Of a stretch of DNA of 64,000 bases, positions 13,501 through 27,504 are shown one piece after another. The position numbers were made by a program, and so were the translations under genes. The DNA comes from Micromussa lordhowensis (taxonomy: Eukaryota; Cnidaria; Anthozoa; Scleractinia; Lobophylliidae). Below the pieces are notes generated by a model. The model was not told the origin of the DNA. It saw only the letters and a list, made by a program, of their open reading frames with translations, and did not search any database. How positions within the stretch are numbered: the stretch's first letter is position 1; the number at the start of each line of letters is the position of its first letter. Where the stretch lies: positions 15,148,930-15,212,929 of the forward strand of contig OZ026598.1 of NCBI GenBank assembly GCA_964020085.1. The letters are read 5' to 3'.

Positions 13501-14866
13501 AATAAATCTTGAAAGTTGCTTCTTCTTGCGATAATACTAACAAAAAACTAAAGTCGTGGAACTTTTACAACAAGCCGCTGCCATTGGAGAAGCAGTTTGC
13601 GGAGTTGAAATAGTTTATTTTTTTTCCCTTATTCGACATTAGAAAACTATTATCTTTGTTATTTACCCTTACCTTTCATCGCAGCGATTCTTAGTAAAGT
13701 GTCCAATGACATTGCTGACAGCAATGAACGCTAACCAGCAAGTGACGAAAACCATTTTCTGTGTTGACAGCCGAAACTCCAGCCACAACGGAAAACCTGA
13801 ATTTGTTCTGAAGACTAAAGTGACTGTGTCATAATAAACGTTGCGATCTTGCGCGCGCGATAGAATGTGGTGTTGCTAGTTTGATTGTGGAGAACATTTT
13901 ATAGAAGAGGCCAGAAGAAGGGGAAAACTATAGCGGAAGAAGCTGAGGACTCAACGATGTCGCTGTCCATTTGGCATGAAAGTCTTGCACGCTTTCTACC
14001 CATTATGAACCTGCATTCACATTCAGATGCAGGCCATGTAGGTACATGTGAAGGAAATTGAGAGAGAGAATACTGTTAAACATGTATTGTTTTAAGAGTT
14101 TTATTATTGAATATTGCATGAGTTTTTAAGAGAGATGTGTGTGTTGTATTGGAGTGAACGTACCGCCCAACCATCCGGGTGATATCGCGCTTATATAGAG
14201 AAAGAACAAAGACTTGTCTGAGAACCAATGAGGGTGCACTGTCAAACCGGTCAGACTGGGTTCGAGACCGGTTGGATTTGATGATTCAAAATGGCGGACA
14301 TAGCTTGTTGGGATCAGGTCAAACCGGTTTTAAGGAGATGATTTAAACGTAACGGAAAACATTTCCTTGGTGCATTGCTGGAATCTATCAAAGTTCTCAG
14401 CCGTCTATAAACAAAACGTATCACCTTAGTTAGACATTTCTTCACAAGAACATAAGTTAGAACAACTACCTATTGTTACACTGTCCTTATCGAAATCGTT
14501 TGAGCTTTAATTCGCAATTACTCTCGTATTATTTTAATCGTTTTTGAGTTCCTCGAGAGATAAATTTCTCCTTTTGTAGCAAACCTCAGTGAAAGATGTT
14601 TCTGTTGGTTTCCGGCCGACAAATCTCTATAAATTTGGCTTCTCCGCGTATCTTGCAGAAGAAAAATTGCTGTGACCTGGATCTTGGCGAGAGTCTTTCC
14701 CATAGTTACCTTCTTTCTTTTCTCAGATTCTGGACTTCATCTACTGAACAGTTTTGATTTATATTTTGAATGGCGTGACACTGAAAACCGGCAACAAATG
14801 TTCCGCGCCAACTCGCCACGCGACCCTTTTGTTTACACTGTCGCCATGGACACGGTCCACCGATAA

Positions 14867-16212
14867 GGCAAACTGATCTTTCTTCTCATAACGGCTGGTC
14901 TCATTATATTTTGTAAACGCAATTTAGAATATTAATAAAATAAATCTTGAAAGTTGCTTCTTCTTGCGATAATACTAACAAAAAACTAAAGTCGTGGAAC
15001 TTTTACAACAAGCCGCTGCCATTGGAGAAGCAGTTTGCGGAGTTGAAATAGTTTATTTTTTTTCCCTTATTCGACATTAGAAAACTATTATCTTTGTTAT
15101 TTACCCTTACCTTTCATCGCAGCGATTCTTAGTAAAGTGTCCAATGACATTGCTGACAGCAATGAACGCTAACCAGCACGTGACGAAAACCATTTTCTGT
15201 GTTGACAGCCGAAACTCCAGCCACAACGGAAAACCTGAATTTGTTCTGAAGACTAAATTGACTGTGTCATAATAAACATTGCGATCTTGCGCGCGCGATA
15301 GAATGTGGTGTTGCTAGTTTGATTGTGGAGAACATTTTATAGAAGAGGCCAGAAGAAGGGGAAAACTATAGCGGAAGAAGCTGAGGACTCAAAGATGTCG
15401 CTGTCCATTTGGCATGAAAGTCTTGCACGCTTTCTACCCATTATGAACCTGCATTCACATTCAGATGCAGGCCATGTAGGTACATGTGAAGGAAATTGAG
15501 AGAGAGAATACTGTTAAACATGTATTGTTTTAAGAGTTTTATTATTGAATATTGCATGAGTTTTTAAGAGAGATGTGTGTGTTGTATTGGAGTGAACGTA
15601 CCGCCCAACCATCCGGGTGATATCGCGCTTATATAGAGAAAGAACAAAGACTTGTCTGAGAACCAATGAGGGTGCACTGTCAAACCGGTCAGACTGGGTT
15701 CGAGACCGGTTGGATTTGATGATTCAAAATGGCGGACATAGCTTGTTGGGATCAGGTCAAACCGGTTTTAAGGAGATGATTTAAACGTAACGGAAAACAT
15801 TTCCTTGGTGCATTGCTGGAATCTATCAAAGTTCTCAGCCGTCTATAAACAAAACGTATCACCTTAGTTAGACATTTCTTCACAAGAACATAAGTTAGAA
15901 CAACTACCTATTGTTACACTGTCCTAATCGAAATCATCTGAGCTTTAATTCGCAATTACTCTCGTATTATTTTGATCGTTTTTGAGTTCCTCGAGAGATA
16001 AATTTCTCCTTTTGTAGCAAACCTCAGTGAAAGATGTTTCTGTTGGTTTCCTTACCTTCTTTCTTTTCTCAGATTCTGGACGTCATCTACTGAACAGTTT
16101 TGATTTATATTTTGAATGGCGTGACACTGAAAACCGGCAACAAATGTTCCGCGCCAACTCGCCACGCGACCCTTTTGTTTACACTGTCGCCATGGACACG
16201 GTCCACCGATAA
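14867..16212. repeat. Higher-order block copy B
   Basis: Counterpart of 9206-10552 with the same set of linked variants. The unit immediately upstream does not match its equivalent (its 61-codon frame begins MGKTL instead of MAKTL), so the duplicated or converted tract begins between about 14700 and 15180. Confidence 0.85.
16030..16070. repeat. 92-bp deletion junction, unit copy 2
   Basis: Identical junction at 16051/16052 with the same linked variants CATCTGAG and TTTTGATCG. It lies exactly 5660 bp from copy 1, and the upstream half also matches copy 1 (GCACGTGACG, AAATTGACTG, AACATTGCG). Confidence 0.9.
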
Positions 16213-17375
16213 GGCAAACTGATCTTTCTTCTCATAACGGCTGGTCTCATTATATTTTGTAAACGCAATTTAGAATATTAATAAAATAAATCTTGAAAGT
16301 TGCTTCTTCTTGCGATAATACTAACAAAAAACTAAAGTCGTGGAACTTTTACAACAAGCCGCTGCCATTGGAGAAGCAGTTTGCGGAGTTGAAATAGTTT
16401 ATTTTTTTTCCCTTATTCGACATTAGAAAACTATTATCTTTGTTATTTACCCTTACCTTTCATCGCAGCGATTCTTAGTAAAGTGTCCAATGACATTGCT
16501 GACAGCAATGAACGCTAACCAGCAAGTGACGAAAACCATTTTCTGTGTTGACAGCCGAAACTCCAGCCACAACGGAAAACCTGAATTTGTTCTGAAGACT
16601 AAAGTGACTGTGTCATAATAAACGTTGCGATCTTGCGCGCGCGATAGAATGTGGTGTTGCTAGTTTGATTGTGGAGAACATTTTATAGAAGAGGCCAGAA
16701 GAAGGGGAAAACTATAGCGGAAGAAGCTGAGGACTCAACGATGTCGCTGTCCATTTGGCATGAAAGTCTTGCACGCTTTCTACCCATTATGAACCTGCAT
16801 TCACATTCAGATGCAGGCCATGTAGGTACATGTGAAGGAAATTGAGAGAGAGAATACTGTTAAACATGTATTGTTTTAAGAGTTTTATTATTGAATATTG
16901 CATGAGTTTTTAAGAGAGATGTGTGTGTTGTATTGGAGTGAACGTACCGCCCAACCATCCGGGTGATATCGCGCTTATATAGAGAAAGAACAAAGACTTG
17001 TCTGAGAACCAATGAGGGTGCACTGTCAAACCGGTCAGACTGGGTTCGAGACCGGTTGGATTTGATGATTCAAAATGGCGGACATAGCTTGTTGGGATCA
17101 GGTCAAACCGGTTTTAAGGAGATGATTTAAACGTAACGGAAAACATTTCCTTGGTGCATTGCTGGAATCTATCAAAGTTCTCAGCCGTCTATAAACAAAA
17201 CGTATCACCTTAGTTAGACATTTCTTCACAAGAACATAAGTTAGAACAACTACCTATTGTTACACTGTCCTAATCGAAATCATCTGAGCTTTAATTCGCA
17301 ATTACTCTCGTATTATTTTGATCGTTTTTGAGTTCCTCGAGAGATAAATTTCTCCTTTTGTAGCAAACCTCAGTG

Positions 17376-17416
17376 AAAGATGTTTCTGTTGGTTTCCTTA
17401 CCTTCTTTCTTTTCTC
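17376..17416. repeat. 92-bp deletion junction, unit copy 3 (chimeric unit)
   Basis: Same junction at 17397/17398 and same nearby variants, but the upstream half of this unit (16213 to about 16630) carries the common alleles (GCAAGTGACG, AAAGTGACTG, AACGTTGCG). The unit therefore looks like a recombinant between a deletion unit and an ordinary one. Confidence 0.85.
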
Positions 17417-20400
17417 AGATTCTGGACGTCATCTACTGAACAGTTTTGATTTATATTTTGAATGGCGTGACACTGAAAACCGGCAACAAATGTTCCGCGC
17501 CAACTCGCCACGCGACCCTTTTGTTTACACTGTCGCCATGGACACGGTCCACCGATAAGGCAAACTGATCTTTCTTCTCATAACGGCTGGTCTCATTATA
17601 TTTTGTAAACGCAATTTAGAATATTAATAAAATAAATCTTGAAAGTTGCTTCTTCTTGCGATAATACTAACAAAAAACTAAAGTCGTGGAACTTTTACAA
17701 CAAGCCGCTGCCATTGGAGAAGCAGTTTGCGGAGTTGAAATAGTTTATTTTTTTTCCCTTATTCGACATTAGAAAACTATTATCTTTGTTATTTACCCTT
17801 ACCTTTCATCGCAGCGATTCTTAGTAAAGTGTCCAATGACATTGCTGACAGCAATGAACGCTAACCAGCAAGTGACGAAAACCATTTTCTGTGTTGACAG
17901 CCGAAACTCCAGCCACAACGGAAAACCTGAATTTGTTCTGAAGACTAAAGTGACTGTGTCATAATAAACGTTGCGATCTTGCGCGCGCGATAGAATGTGG
18001 TGTTGCTAGTTTGATTGTGGAGAACATTTTATAGAAGAGGCCAGAAGAAGGGGAAAACTATAGCGGAAGAAGCTGAGGACTCAACGATGTCGCTGTCCAT
18101 TTGGCATGAAAGTCTTGCACGCTTTCTACCCATTATGAACCTGCATTCACATTCAGATGCAGGCCATGTAGGTACATGTGAAGGAAATTGAGAGAGAGAA
18201 TACTGTTAAACATGTATTGTTTTAAGAGTTTTATTATTGAATATTGCATGAGTTTTTAAGAGAGATGTGTGTGTTGTATTGGAGTGAACGTACCGCCCAA
18301 CCATCCGGGTGATATCGCGCTTATATAGAGAAAGAACAAAGACTTGTCTGAGAACCAATGAGGGTGCACTGTCAAACCGGTCAGACTGGGTTCGAGACCG
18401 GTTGGATTTGATGATTCAAAATGGCGGACATAGCTTGTTGGGATCAGGTCAAACCGGTTTTAAGGAGATGATTTAAACGTAACGGAAAACATTTCCTTGG
18501 TGCATTGCTGGAATCTATCAAAGTTCTCAGCCGTCTATAAACAAAACGTATCACCTTAGTTAGACATTTCTTCACAAGAACATAAGTTAGAACAACTACC
18601 TATTGTTACACTGTCCTAATCGAAATCGTTTGAGCTTTAATCCGCAATTACTCTCGTATTATTTTAATCGTTTTTGAGTTCCTCGAGAGATAAATTTCTC
18701 CTTTTGTAGCAAACCTCAGTGAAAGATGTTTCTGTTGGTTTCCGGCCGACAAATCTCTATAAATTTGGCTTCTCCGCGTATCTTGCAGAAGAAAAATTGC
18801 TGTGACCTGGATCTTGGCGAGAGTCTTTGCCATAGTTACCTTCTTTCTTTTCTCAGATTCTGGACGTCATCTACTGAACAGTTTTGATTTATATTTTGAA
18901 TGGCGTGACACTGAAAACCGGCAACAAATGTTCCGCGCCAACTCGCCACGCGACCCTTTTGTGTACACTGTCGCCATGGACACGGTCCACCGATAAGGCA
19001 AACTGATCTTTCTTCTCATAACGGCTGGTCTCATTATATTTTGTAAACGCAATTTAGAATATTAATAAAATAAATCTTGAAAGTTGCTTCTTCTTGCGAT
19101 AATACTAACAAAAAACTAAAGTCGTGGAACTTTCACAACAAGCCGCTGCCATTGGAGAAGCAGTTTGCGGAGTTGAACTAGTTTTTTTTTTTCCCTCATT
19201 CGACATTAGAAAACTATTATCTTTGTTATTTACCCTTACCTTTCATCGCAGCGATTCTTAGTAAAGTGTCCAATGACATTGCTGACAGCAATGAACGCTA
19301 ACCAGCAAGTGACGAAAACCATTTTCTGTGTTGACAGCCGAAACTCCAGCCACAACGGAAAACCTGAATTTGTTCTGAAGACTAAAGTGACTGTGTCATA
19401 ATGAACGTTGCGATCTTGCGCGCGCGATAGAATGTGGTGTTGCTAGTTTGATTGTGGAGAACATTTTATAGAAGAGGCCAGAAGAAGGGGAAAACTATAG
19501 CGGAAGAAGCTGAGGACTCAAAGATGTCGCTGTCCATTTGGCATGAAAGTCTTGCACGCTTTCTACCCATTATGAACCTGCATTCACATTCAGATGCAGG
19601 CCATGTAGGTACATGTGAAGGAAATTGAGAGAGAGAATACTGTTAAACATGTATTGTTTTAAGAGTTTTATTATTGAATATTGCATGAGTTTTTAAGAGA
19701 GATGTGTGTGTTGTATTGGAGTGAACGTACCGCCCAACCATCCGGGTGATATCGCGCTTATATAGAGAAAGAACAAAGACTTGTCTGAGAACCAATGAGG
19801 GTGCACTGTCAAACCGGTCAGACTGGGTTCGAGACCGGTTGGATTTGATGATTCAAAATGGCGGACATAGCTTGTTGGGATCAGGTCAAACCGGTTTTAA
19901 GGAGATGATTTAAACGTAACGGAAAACATTTCCTTGGTGCATTGCTGGAATCTATCAAAGTTCTCAGCCGTCTATAAACAAAACGTATCACCTTAGTTAG
20001 ACATTTCTTCACAAGAACATAAGTTAGAACAACTACCTATTGTTACACTGTCCTTATCGAAATCGTTTGAGCTTTAATTCGCAATTACTCTCGTATTATT
20101 TTAATCGTTTTTGAGTTCCTCGAGAGATAAATTTCTCCTTTTGTAGCAAACCTCAGTGAAAGATGTTTCTGTTGGTTTCCGGCCGACAAATCTCTATAAA
20201 TTTGGCTTCTCCGCGTATCTTGCAGAAGAAAAATTGCTGTGACCTGGATCTTGGCGAGAGTCTTTGCCATAGTTACCTTCTTTCTTTTCTCAGATTCTGG
20301 ACTTCATCTACTGAACAGTTTTGATTTATATTTTGAATGGCGTGACACTGAAAACCGGCAACAAATGTTCCGCGCCAACTCGCCACGCGACCCTTTTGTT

Positions 20401-23400
20401 TACACTGTCGCCATGGACACGGTCCACCGATAAGGCAAACTGATCTTTCTTCTCATAACGGCTGGTCTCATTATATTTTGTAAACGCAATTTAGAATATT
20501 AATAAAATAAATCTTGAAAGTTGCTTCTTCTTGCGATAATACTAACAAAAAACTAAAGTCGTGGAACTTTTACAACAAGCCGCTGCCATTGGAGAAGCAG
20601 TTTGCGGAGTTGAAATAGTTTATTTTTTTTCCCTCATTCGACATTAGAAAACTATTATCTTTGTTATTTACCCTTACCTTTCATCGCAGCGATTCTTAGT
20701 AAAGTGTCCAATGACATTGCTGACAGCAATGAACGCTAACCAGCAAGTGACGAAAACCATTTTCTGTGTTGACAGCCGAAACTCCAGCCACAACGGAAAA
20801 CCTGAATTTGTTCTGAAGACTAAAGTGACTGTGTCATAATAAGCGTTGCGATCTTGCGCGCGCGATAGAATGTGGTGTTGCTAGTTTGATTGTGGAGAAC
20901 ATTTTATAGAAGAGGCCAGAAGAAGGGGAAAACTATAGCGGAAGAAGCTGAGGACTCAAAGATGTCGCTGTCCATTTGGCATGGAAGTCTTGCACGCTTT
21001 CTACCCATTATGAACCTGCATTCACATTCAGATGCAGGCCATGTAGGTACATGTGAAGGAAATTGAGAGAGAGAATACTGTTAAACATGTATTGTTTTAA
21101 GAGTTTTATTATTGAATATTGCATGAGTTTTTAAGAGAGATGTGTGTGTTGTATTGGAGTGAACGTACCGCCCAACCATCCGGGTGATATCGCGCTTATA
21201 TAGAGAAAGAACAAAGACTTGTCTGAGAACCAATGAGGGTGCACTGTCAAACCGGTCAGACTGGGTTCGAGACCGGTTGGATTTGATGATTCAAAATGGC
21301 GGACATAGCTTGTTGGGATCAGGTCAAACCGGTTTTAAGGAGATGATTTAAACGTAACGGAAAACATTTCCTTGGTGCATTGCTGGAATCTATCAAAGTT
21401 CTCAGCCGTCTATAAACAAAACGTATCACCTTAGTTAGACATTTCTTCACAAGAACATAAGTTAGAACAACTACCTATTGTTACACTGTCCTTATCGAAA
21501 TCGTTTGAGCTTTAATTCGCAATTACTCTCGTATTATTTTAATCGTTTTTGAGTTCCTCGAGAGATAAATTTCTCCTTTTGTAGCAAACCTCAGTGAAAG
21601 ATGTTTCTGTTGGTTTCCGGCCGACAAATCTCTATAAATTTGGCTTCTCCGCGTATCTTGCAAAAGAAAAATTGCTGTGACCTGGATCTTGGCGAGAGTC
21701 TTTCCCATAGTTACCTTCTTTCTTTTCTCAGATTCTGGACTTCATCTACTGAACAGTTTTGATTTATATTTTGAATGGCGTGACACTGAAAACCGGCAAC
21801 AAATGTTCCGCGCCAACTCGCCACGCGACCCTTTTGTTTACACTGTCGCCATGGACACGGTCCACCGATAAGGCAAACTGATCTTTCTTCTCATAACGGC
21901 TGGTCTCATTATATTTTGTAAACGCAATTTAGAATATTAATAAAATAAATCTTGAAAGTTGCTTCTTCTTGCGATAATACTAACAAAAAACTAAAGTCGT
22001 GGAACTTTTACAACAAGCCGCTGCCATTGGAGAAGCAGTTTGCGGAGTTGAAATAGTTTATTTTTTTTCCCTTATTCGACATTAGAAAACTATTATCTTT
22101 GTTATTTACCCTTACCTTTCATCGCAGCGATTCTTAGTAAAGTGTCCAATGGCATTGCTGACAGCAATGAACGCTAACCAGCAAGTGACGAAAACCATTT
22201 TCTGTGTTGAAAGCCGAAACTCCAGCCACAACGGAAAACCTGAATTTGTTCTGAAGACTAAAGTGACTGTGTCATAATAAACGTTGCGATCTTGCGCGCG
22301 CGATAGAATGTGGTGTTGCTAGTTTGATTGTGGAGAACATTTTATAGAAGAGGCCAGAAGAAGGGGAAAACTATAGCGGAAGAAGCTGAGGACTCAAAGA
22401 TGTCGCTGTCCATTTGGCATGAAAGTCTTGCACGCTTTCTACCCATTATGAACCTGCATTCACATTCAGATGCAGGCCATGTAGGTACATGTGAAGGAAA
22501 TTGAGAGAGAGAATACTGTTAAACATGTATTGTTTTAAGAGTTTTATTATTGAATATTGCATGAGTTTTTAAGAGAGATGTGTGTGTTGTATTGGAGTGA
22601 ACGTACCGCCCAACCATCCGGGTGATATCGCGCTTATATAGAGAAAGAACAAAGACTTGTCTGAGAACCAATGAGGGTGCACTGTCAAACCGGTCAGACT
22701 GGGTTCGAGACCGGTTGGATTTGATGATTCAAAATGGCGGACATAGCTTGTTGGGATCAGGTCAAACCGGTTTTAAGGAGATGATTTAAACGTAACGGAA
22801 AACATTTCCTTGGTGCATTGCTGGAATCTATCAAAGTTCTCAGCCGTCTATAAACAAAACGTATCACCTTAGTTAGACATTTCTTCACAAGAACATAAGT
22901 TTGAACAACTACCTATTGTTACACTGTCCTAATCGAAATCATTTGAGCTTTAATTCGCAATTACTCTCGTATTATTTTAATCGTTTTTGAGTTCCTCGAG
23001 AGATAAATTTCTCCTTTTGTAGCAAACCTCAGTGAAAGATGTTTCTGTTGGTTTCCGGCCGACAAATCTCTATAAATTTGGCTTCTCCGCGTATCTTGCA
23101 GAAGAAAAATTGCTGTGACCTGGATCTTGGCGAGAGTCTTTGCCATAGTTACCTTCTTTCTTTTCTCAGATTCTGGACGTCATCTACTGAACAGTTTTGA
23201 TTTATATTTTGAATGTCGTGACACTGAAAACCGGCAACAAATGTTCCGCGCCAACTCGCCACGCGACCCTTTTGTTTACACTGTCGCCATGGACACGGTC
23301 CACCGATAAGGCAAACTGATCTTTCTTCTCATAACGGCTGGTCTCATTATATTTTGTAAACGCAATTTAGAATATTAATAAAATAAATCTTGAAAGTTGC

Positions 23401-24721
23401 TTCTTCTTGCGATAATACTAACAAAAAACTAAAGTCGTGGAACTTTTACAACAAGCCACTGCCATTGGAGAAGCAGTTTGCGGAGTTGAAATAGTTTATT
23501 TTTTTTCCCTTATTCGACATTAGAAAACTATTATCTTTGTTATTTACCCTTACCTTTCATCGCAGCGATTCTTAGTAAAGTGTCCAATGGCATTGCTGAC
23601 AGCAATGAACGCTAACCAGCAAGTGACGAAAACCATTTTCTGTGTTGACAGCCGAAACTCCAGCCACAACGGAAAACCTGAATTTGTTCTGAAGACTAAA
23701 GTGACTGTGTCATAATAAACGTTGCGATCTTGCGCGCGCGATAGAATGTGGTGTTGCTAGTTTGATTGTGGAGAACATTTTATAGAAGAGGCCAGAAGAA
23801 GGGGAAAACTATAGCGGAAGAAGCTGAGGACTCAACGATGTCGCTGTCCATTTGGCATGAAAGTCTTGCACGCTTTCTACCCATTATGAACCTGCATTCA
23901 CATTCAGATGCAGGCCATGTAGGTACATGTGAAGGAAATTGAGAGAGAGAATACTGTTAAACATGTATTGTTTTAAGAGTTTTATTATTGAATATTGCAT
24001 GAGTTTTTAAGAGAGATGTGTGTGTTGTATTGGAGTGAACGTACCGCCCAACCATCCGGGTGATATCGCGCTTATATAGAGAAAGAACAAAGACTTGTCT
24101 GAGAACCAATGAGGGTGCACTGTCAAACCGGTCAGACTGGGTTCGAGACCGGTTGGATTTGATGATTCAAAATGGCGGACATAGCTTGTTGGGATCAGGT
24201 CAAACCGGTTTTAAGGAGATGATTTAAACGTAACGGAAAACATTTCCTTGGTGCATTGCTGGAATCTATCAAAGTTCTCAGCCGTCTATAAACAAAACGT
24301 ATCACCTTAGTTAGACATTTCTTCACAAGAACATAAGTTAGAACAACTACCTATTGTTACACTGTCCTAATCGAAATCGTTTGAGCTTTAATTCGCAATT
24401 ACTCTCGTATTATTTTAATCGTTTTTGAGTTCCTCGAGAGATAAATTTCTCCTTTTGTAGCAAACCTCAGTGAAAGATGTTTCTGTTGGTTTCCGGCCGA
24501 CAAATCTCTATAAATTTGGCTTCTCCGCGTATCTTGCAGAAGAAAAATTGCTGTGACCTGGATCCAGGAGAGAGTCTTTGCCATAGTTACCTTCTTTCTT
24601 TTCTCAGATTCTGGACGTCATCTACTGAACAGTTTTGATTTATATTTTGAATGGCGTGACACTGAAAACCGGCAACAAATGTTCCGCGCCAACTCGCCAC
24701 GCGACCCTTTTGTTTACACTG

Positions 24722-24921
24722 NNNNNNNNNNNNNNNNNNNNNNNNNNNNNNNNNNNNNNNNNNNNNNNNNNNNNNNNNNNNNNNNNNNNNNNNNNNNNNN
24801 NNNNNNNNNNNNNNNNNNNNNNNNNNNNNNNNNNNNNNNNNNNNNNNNNNNNNNNNNNNNNNNNNNNNNNNNNNNNNNNNNNNNNNNNNNNNNNNNNNNN
24901 NNNNNNNNNNNNNNNNNNNNN
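24722..24921. other. Assembly gap of 200 N with orientation switch
   Basis: Exactly 200 undetermined bases, a typical placeholder size. The left flank stops in the segment reading TTTGTTTACACTG; the right flank resumes at AAAACGATTAAAATAATAC, in the opposite orientation and about 300 bp away in unit coordinates. Copy orientation flips here, so the two arrays are divergent with respect to the TATA promoter. Whether this is a true inversion or a scaffolding error cannot be told from sequence. Open frames spanning the gap are meaningless. Confidence 0.98.
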
Positions 24922-27504
24922 AAAACGATTAAAATAATACGAGAGTAATTGCGAATTAAAGCTCAAATGATTTCGATTAGGACAGTGTAACAATAGGTAG
25001 TTGTTCTAACTTATGTTCTTGTGAAGAAATGTCTAACTAAGGTGATACGTTTTGTTTATAGACGGCTGAGAACTTTGATAGATTCCAGCAATGCACCAAG
25101 GAAATGTTTTCCGTTACGTTTAAATCATCTCCTTAAAACCGGTTTGACCTGATCCCAACAAGCTATGTCCGCCATTTTGAATCATCAAATCCAACCGGTC
25201 TCGAACCCAGTCTGACCGGTTTGACAGTGCACCCTCATTGGTTCTCAGACAAGTCTTTGTTCTTTCTCTATATAAGCGCGATATCACCCGGATGGTTGGG
25301 CGGTACGTTCACTCCAATACAACACACACATCTCTCTTAAAAACTCATGCAATATTCAATAATAAAACCCTTAAAACAATACATGTTTAACAGTATTCTC
25401 TCTCTCAATTTCCTTCACATGTACCTACATGGCCTGCATCTGAATGTGAATGCAGGTTCATAATGGGTAGAAAGCGTGCAAGACTTTCATGCCAAATGGA
25501 CAGCGACATCTTTGAGTCCTCAGCTTCTTCCGCTATAGTTTTCCCCTTCTTCTGGCCTCTTCTATAAAATGTTCTCCACAATCAAACTAGCAACACCACA
25601 TTCTATCGCGCGCGCAAGATCGCAACGTTTATTATGACACAGTCACTTTAGTCTTCAGAACAAATTCAGGTTTTCCGTTGTGGCTGGAGTTTCGGCTGTC
25701 AACACAGAAAATGGTTTTCGTCACTTGCTGGTTAGCGTTCATTGCTGTCAGCAATGTCATTGGACACTTTACTAAGAATCGCTGCGATGAAAGGTAAGGG
25801 TAAATAACAAAGATAATAGTTTTCTAATGTCGAATGAGGGAAAAAAAATAAACTATTTCAACTCCGCAAACTGCTTCTCCAATGGCAGCGGCTTGTTGTA
25901 AAAGTTCCACGACTTAAGTTTCTTGTTAGTATTATCGCAAGAAGAAGCAACTTTCAAGATTTATTTTATTAATATTCTAAATTGCGTTTACAAAATATAA
26001 TGAGACCAGCCGTTATGAGAAGAAAGATCAGTTTGCCTTATCGGTGGACCGTGTCCATGGCGACAGTGTAAACAAAAGGGTCGCGTGGCGAGTTGGCGCG
26101 GACCATTTGTTGCCGGTTTTCAGTGTCACGCCATTCAAAATATAAATCAAAACTGTTCAGTAGATGAAGTCCAGAATCTGAGAAAAGAAAGAAGGTAACT
26201 ATGGCAAAGACTCTCGCCAAGATCCAGGTCACAGCAATTTTTCTTCTGCAAGATACGCGGAGAAGCCAAATTTATAGAGATTTGTCGGCCGGAAACCAAC
26301 AGAAACATCTTTCACTGAGGTTTGCTACAAAAGGAGAAATTTATCTCTCGAGGAACTCAAAAACGATTAAAATAATACGAGAGTAATTGCGAATTAAAGC
26401 TCAAATGATTTCGATTAGGACAGTGTAACAATAGGTAGTTGTTCTAACTTATGTTCTTGTGAAGAAATGTCTAACTAAGGTGATACGTTTTGTTTATAGA
26501 CGGCTGAGAACTTTGATAGATTCCAGCAATGCACCAAGGAAATGTTTTCCGTTACGTTTAAATCATCTCCTTAAAACCGGTTTGACCTGATCCCAACAAG
26601 CTATGTCCGCCATTTTGAATCATCAAATCCAACCGGTCTCGAACCCAGTCTGACCGGTTTGACAGTGCACCCTCATTGGTTCTCAGACAAGTCTTTGTTC
26701 TTTCTCTATATAAGCGCGATATCACCCGGATGGTTGGGCGGTACGTTCACTCCAATACAACACACACATCTCTCTTAAAAACTCATGCAATATTCAATAA
26801 TAAAACTCTTAAAACAATACATGTTTAACAGTATTCTCTCTCTCAATTTCCTTCACATGTACCTACATGGCCTGCATCTGAATGTGAATGCAGGTTCATA
26901 ATGGGTAGAAAGCGTGCAAGACTTTCATGCCAAATGGACAGCGACATCTTTGAGTCCTCAGCTTCTTCCGCTATAGTTTTCCCCTTCTTCTGGCCTCTTC
27001 TATAAAATGTTCTCCACAATCAAACTAGCAACACCACATTCTATCGCGCGCGCAAGATCGCAACGTTTATTATGACACAGTCACTTTAGTCTTCAGAACA
27101 AATTCAGGTTTTCCGTTGTGGCTGGAGTTTCGGCTGTCAACACAGAAAATGGTTTTCGTCACTTGCTGGTTAGCGTTCATTACTGTCAGCAATGTCATTG
27201 GACACTTTACTAAGAATCGCTGCGATGAAAGGTAAGGGTAAATAACAAAGATAATAGTTTTCTAATGTCGAATGAGGGAAAAAAAATAAACTATTTCAAC
27301 TCCGCAAACTGCTTCTCCAATGGCAGCGGCTTGTTGTAAAAGTTCCACGACTTTAGTTTTTTGTTAGTATTATCGCAAGAAGAAGCAACTTTCAAGATTT
27401 ATTTTATTAATATTCTAAATTGCGTTTACAAAATATAATGAGACCAGCCGTTATGAGAAGAAAGATCAGTTTGCCTTATCGGTGGACCGTGTCCATGGCG
27501 ACAG
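24922..27504 (+). repeat. Right array, part 1 (about 1.8 units before the transposon)
   Basis: The same 1438-bp unit in opposite orientation to 1-24721. TATATAAG boxes start at 25269 and 26707. The second unit is cut by the Harbinger insertion after GCGACAG at 27504 and resumes as GTGTAAAC at 32368. The unit next to the gap carries private changes, for example AAAACCCTTAAAAC near 25367 and a CTTAAGTTTC segment near 25913. Sequence 25000-26037 and 26390-27490 holds the promoter, candidate small ORFs and intron described for the reference unit at 32876-34330. Confidence 0.96.

Larger units (their letters stand above)
1..24721 (-). repeat. Left tandem array of the 1438-bp unit (about 17 copies)
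   Basis: Head-to-tail copies of one 1438-bp unit; the strand given is that of the unit's TATA promoter. Promoter TATA boxes (CTTATATA on plus) start at 1339, 2777, 4215, 5653, 7091, 8529, 9968, 11314, 12752, 14190, 15628, 16974, 18320, 19757, 21195, 22633 and 24071. Spacing is 1438 except 1346 where a 92-bp deletion occurs, and single-base slippage in a T-run. The array runs off the left edge and into the N gap, so true copy number is unknown. Units differ by few substitutions, many shared between non-adjacent copies. No protein or RNA family is recognised in the unit; small open frames of 61 and 64 codons recur in every intact copy but are disrupted in deletion copies. Confidence 0.97.

Noticed and set aside
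1..24721. CRISPR array or rDNA/5S/histone cluster
   Set aside because: The period is 1438 bp with no spacers, and no rRNA, 5S, snRNA or histone sequence is recognisable in the unit.
24553..24993. Longer frames crossing the N gap
   Set aside because: They consist mostly of undetermined residues and join two oppositely oriented contigs.
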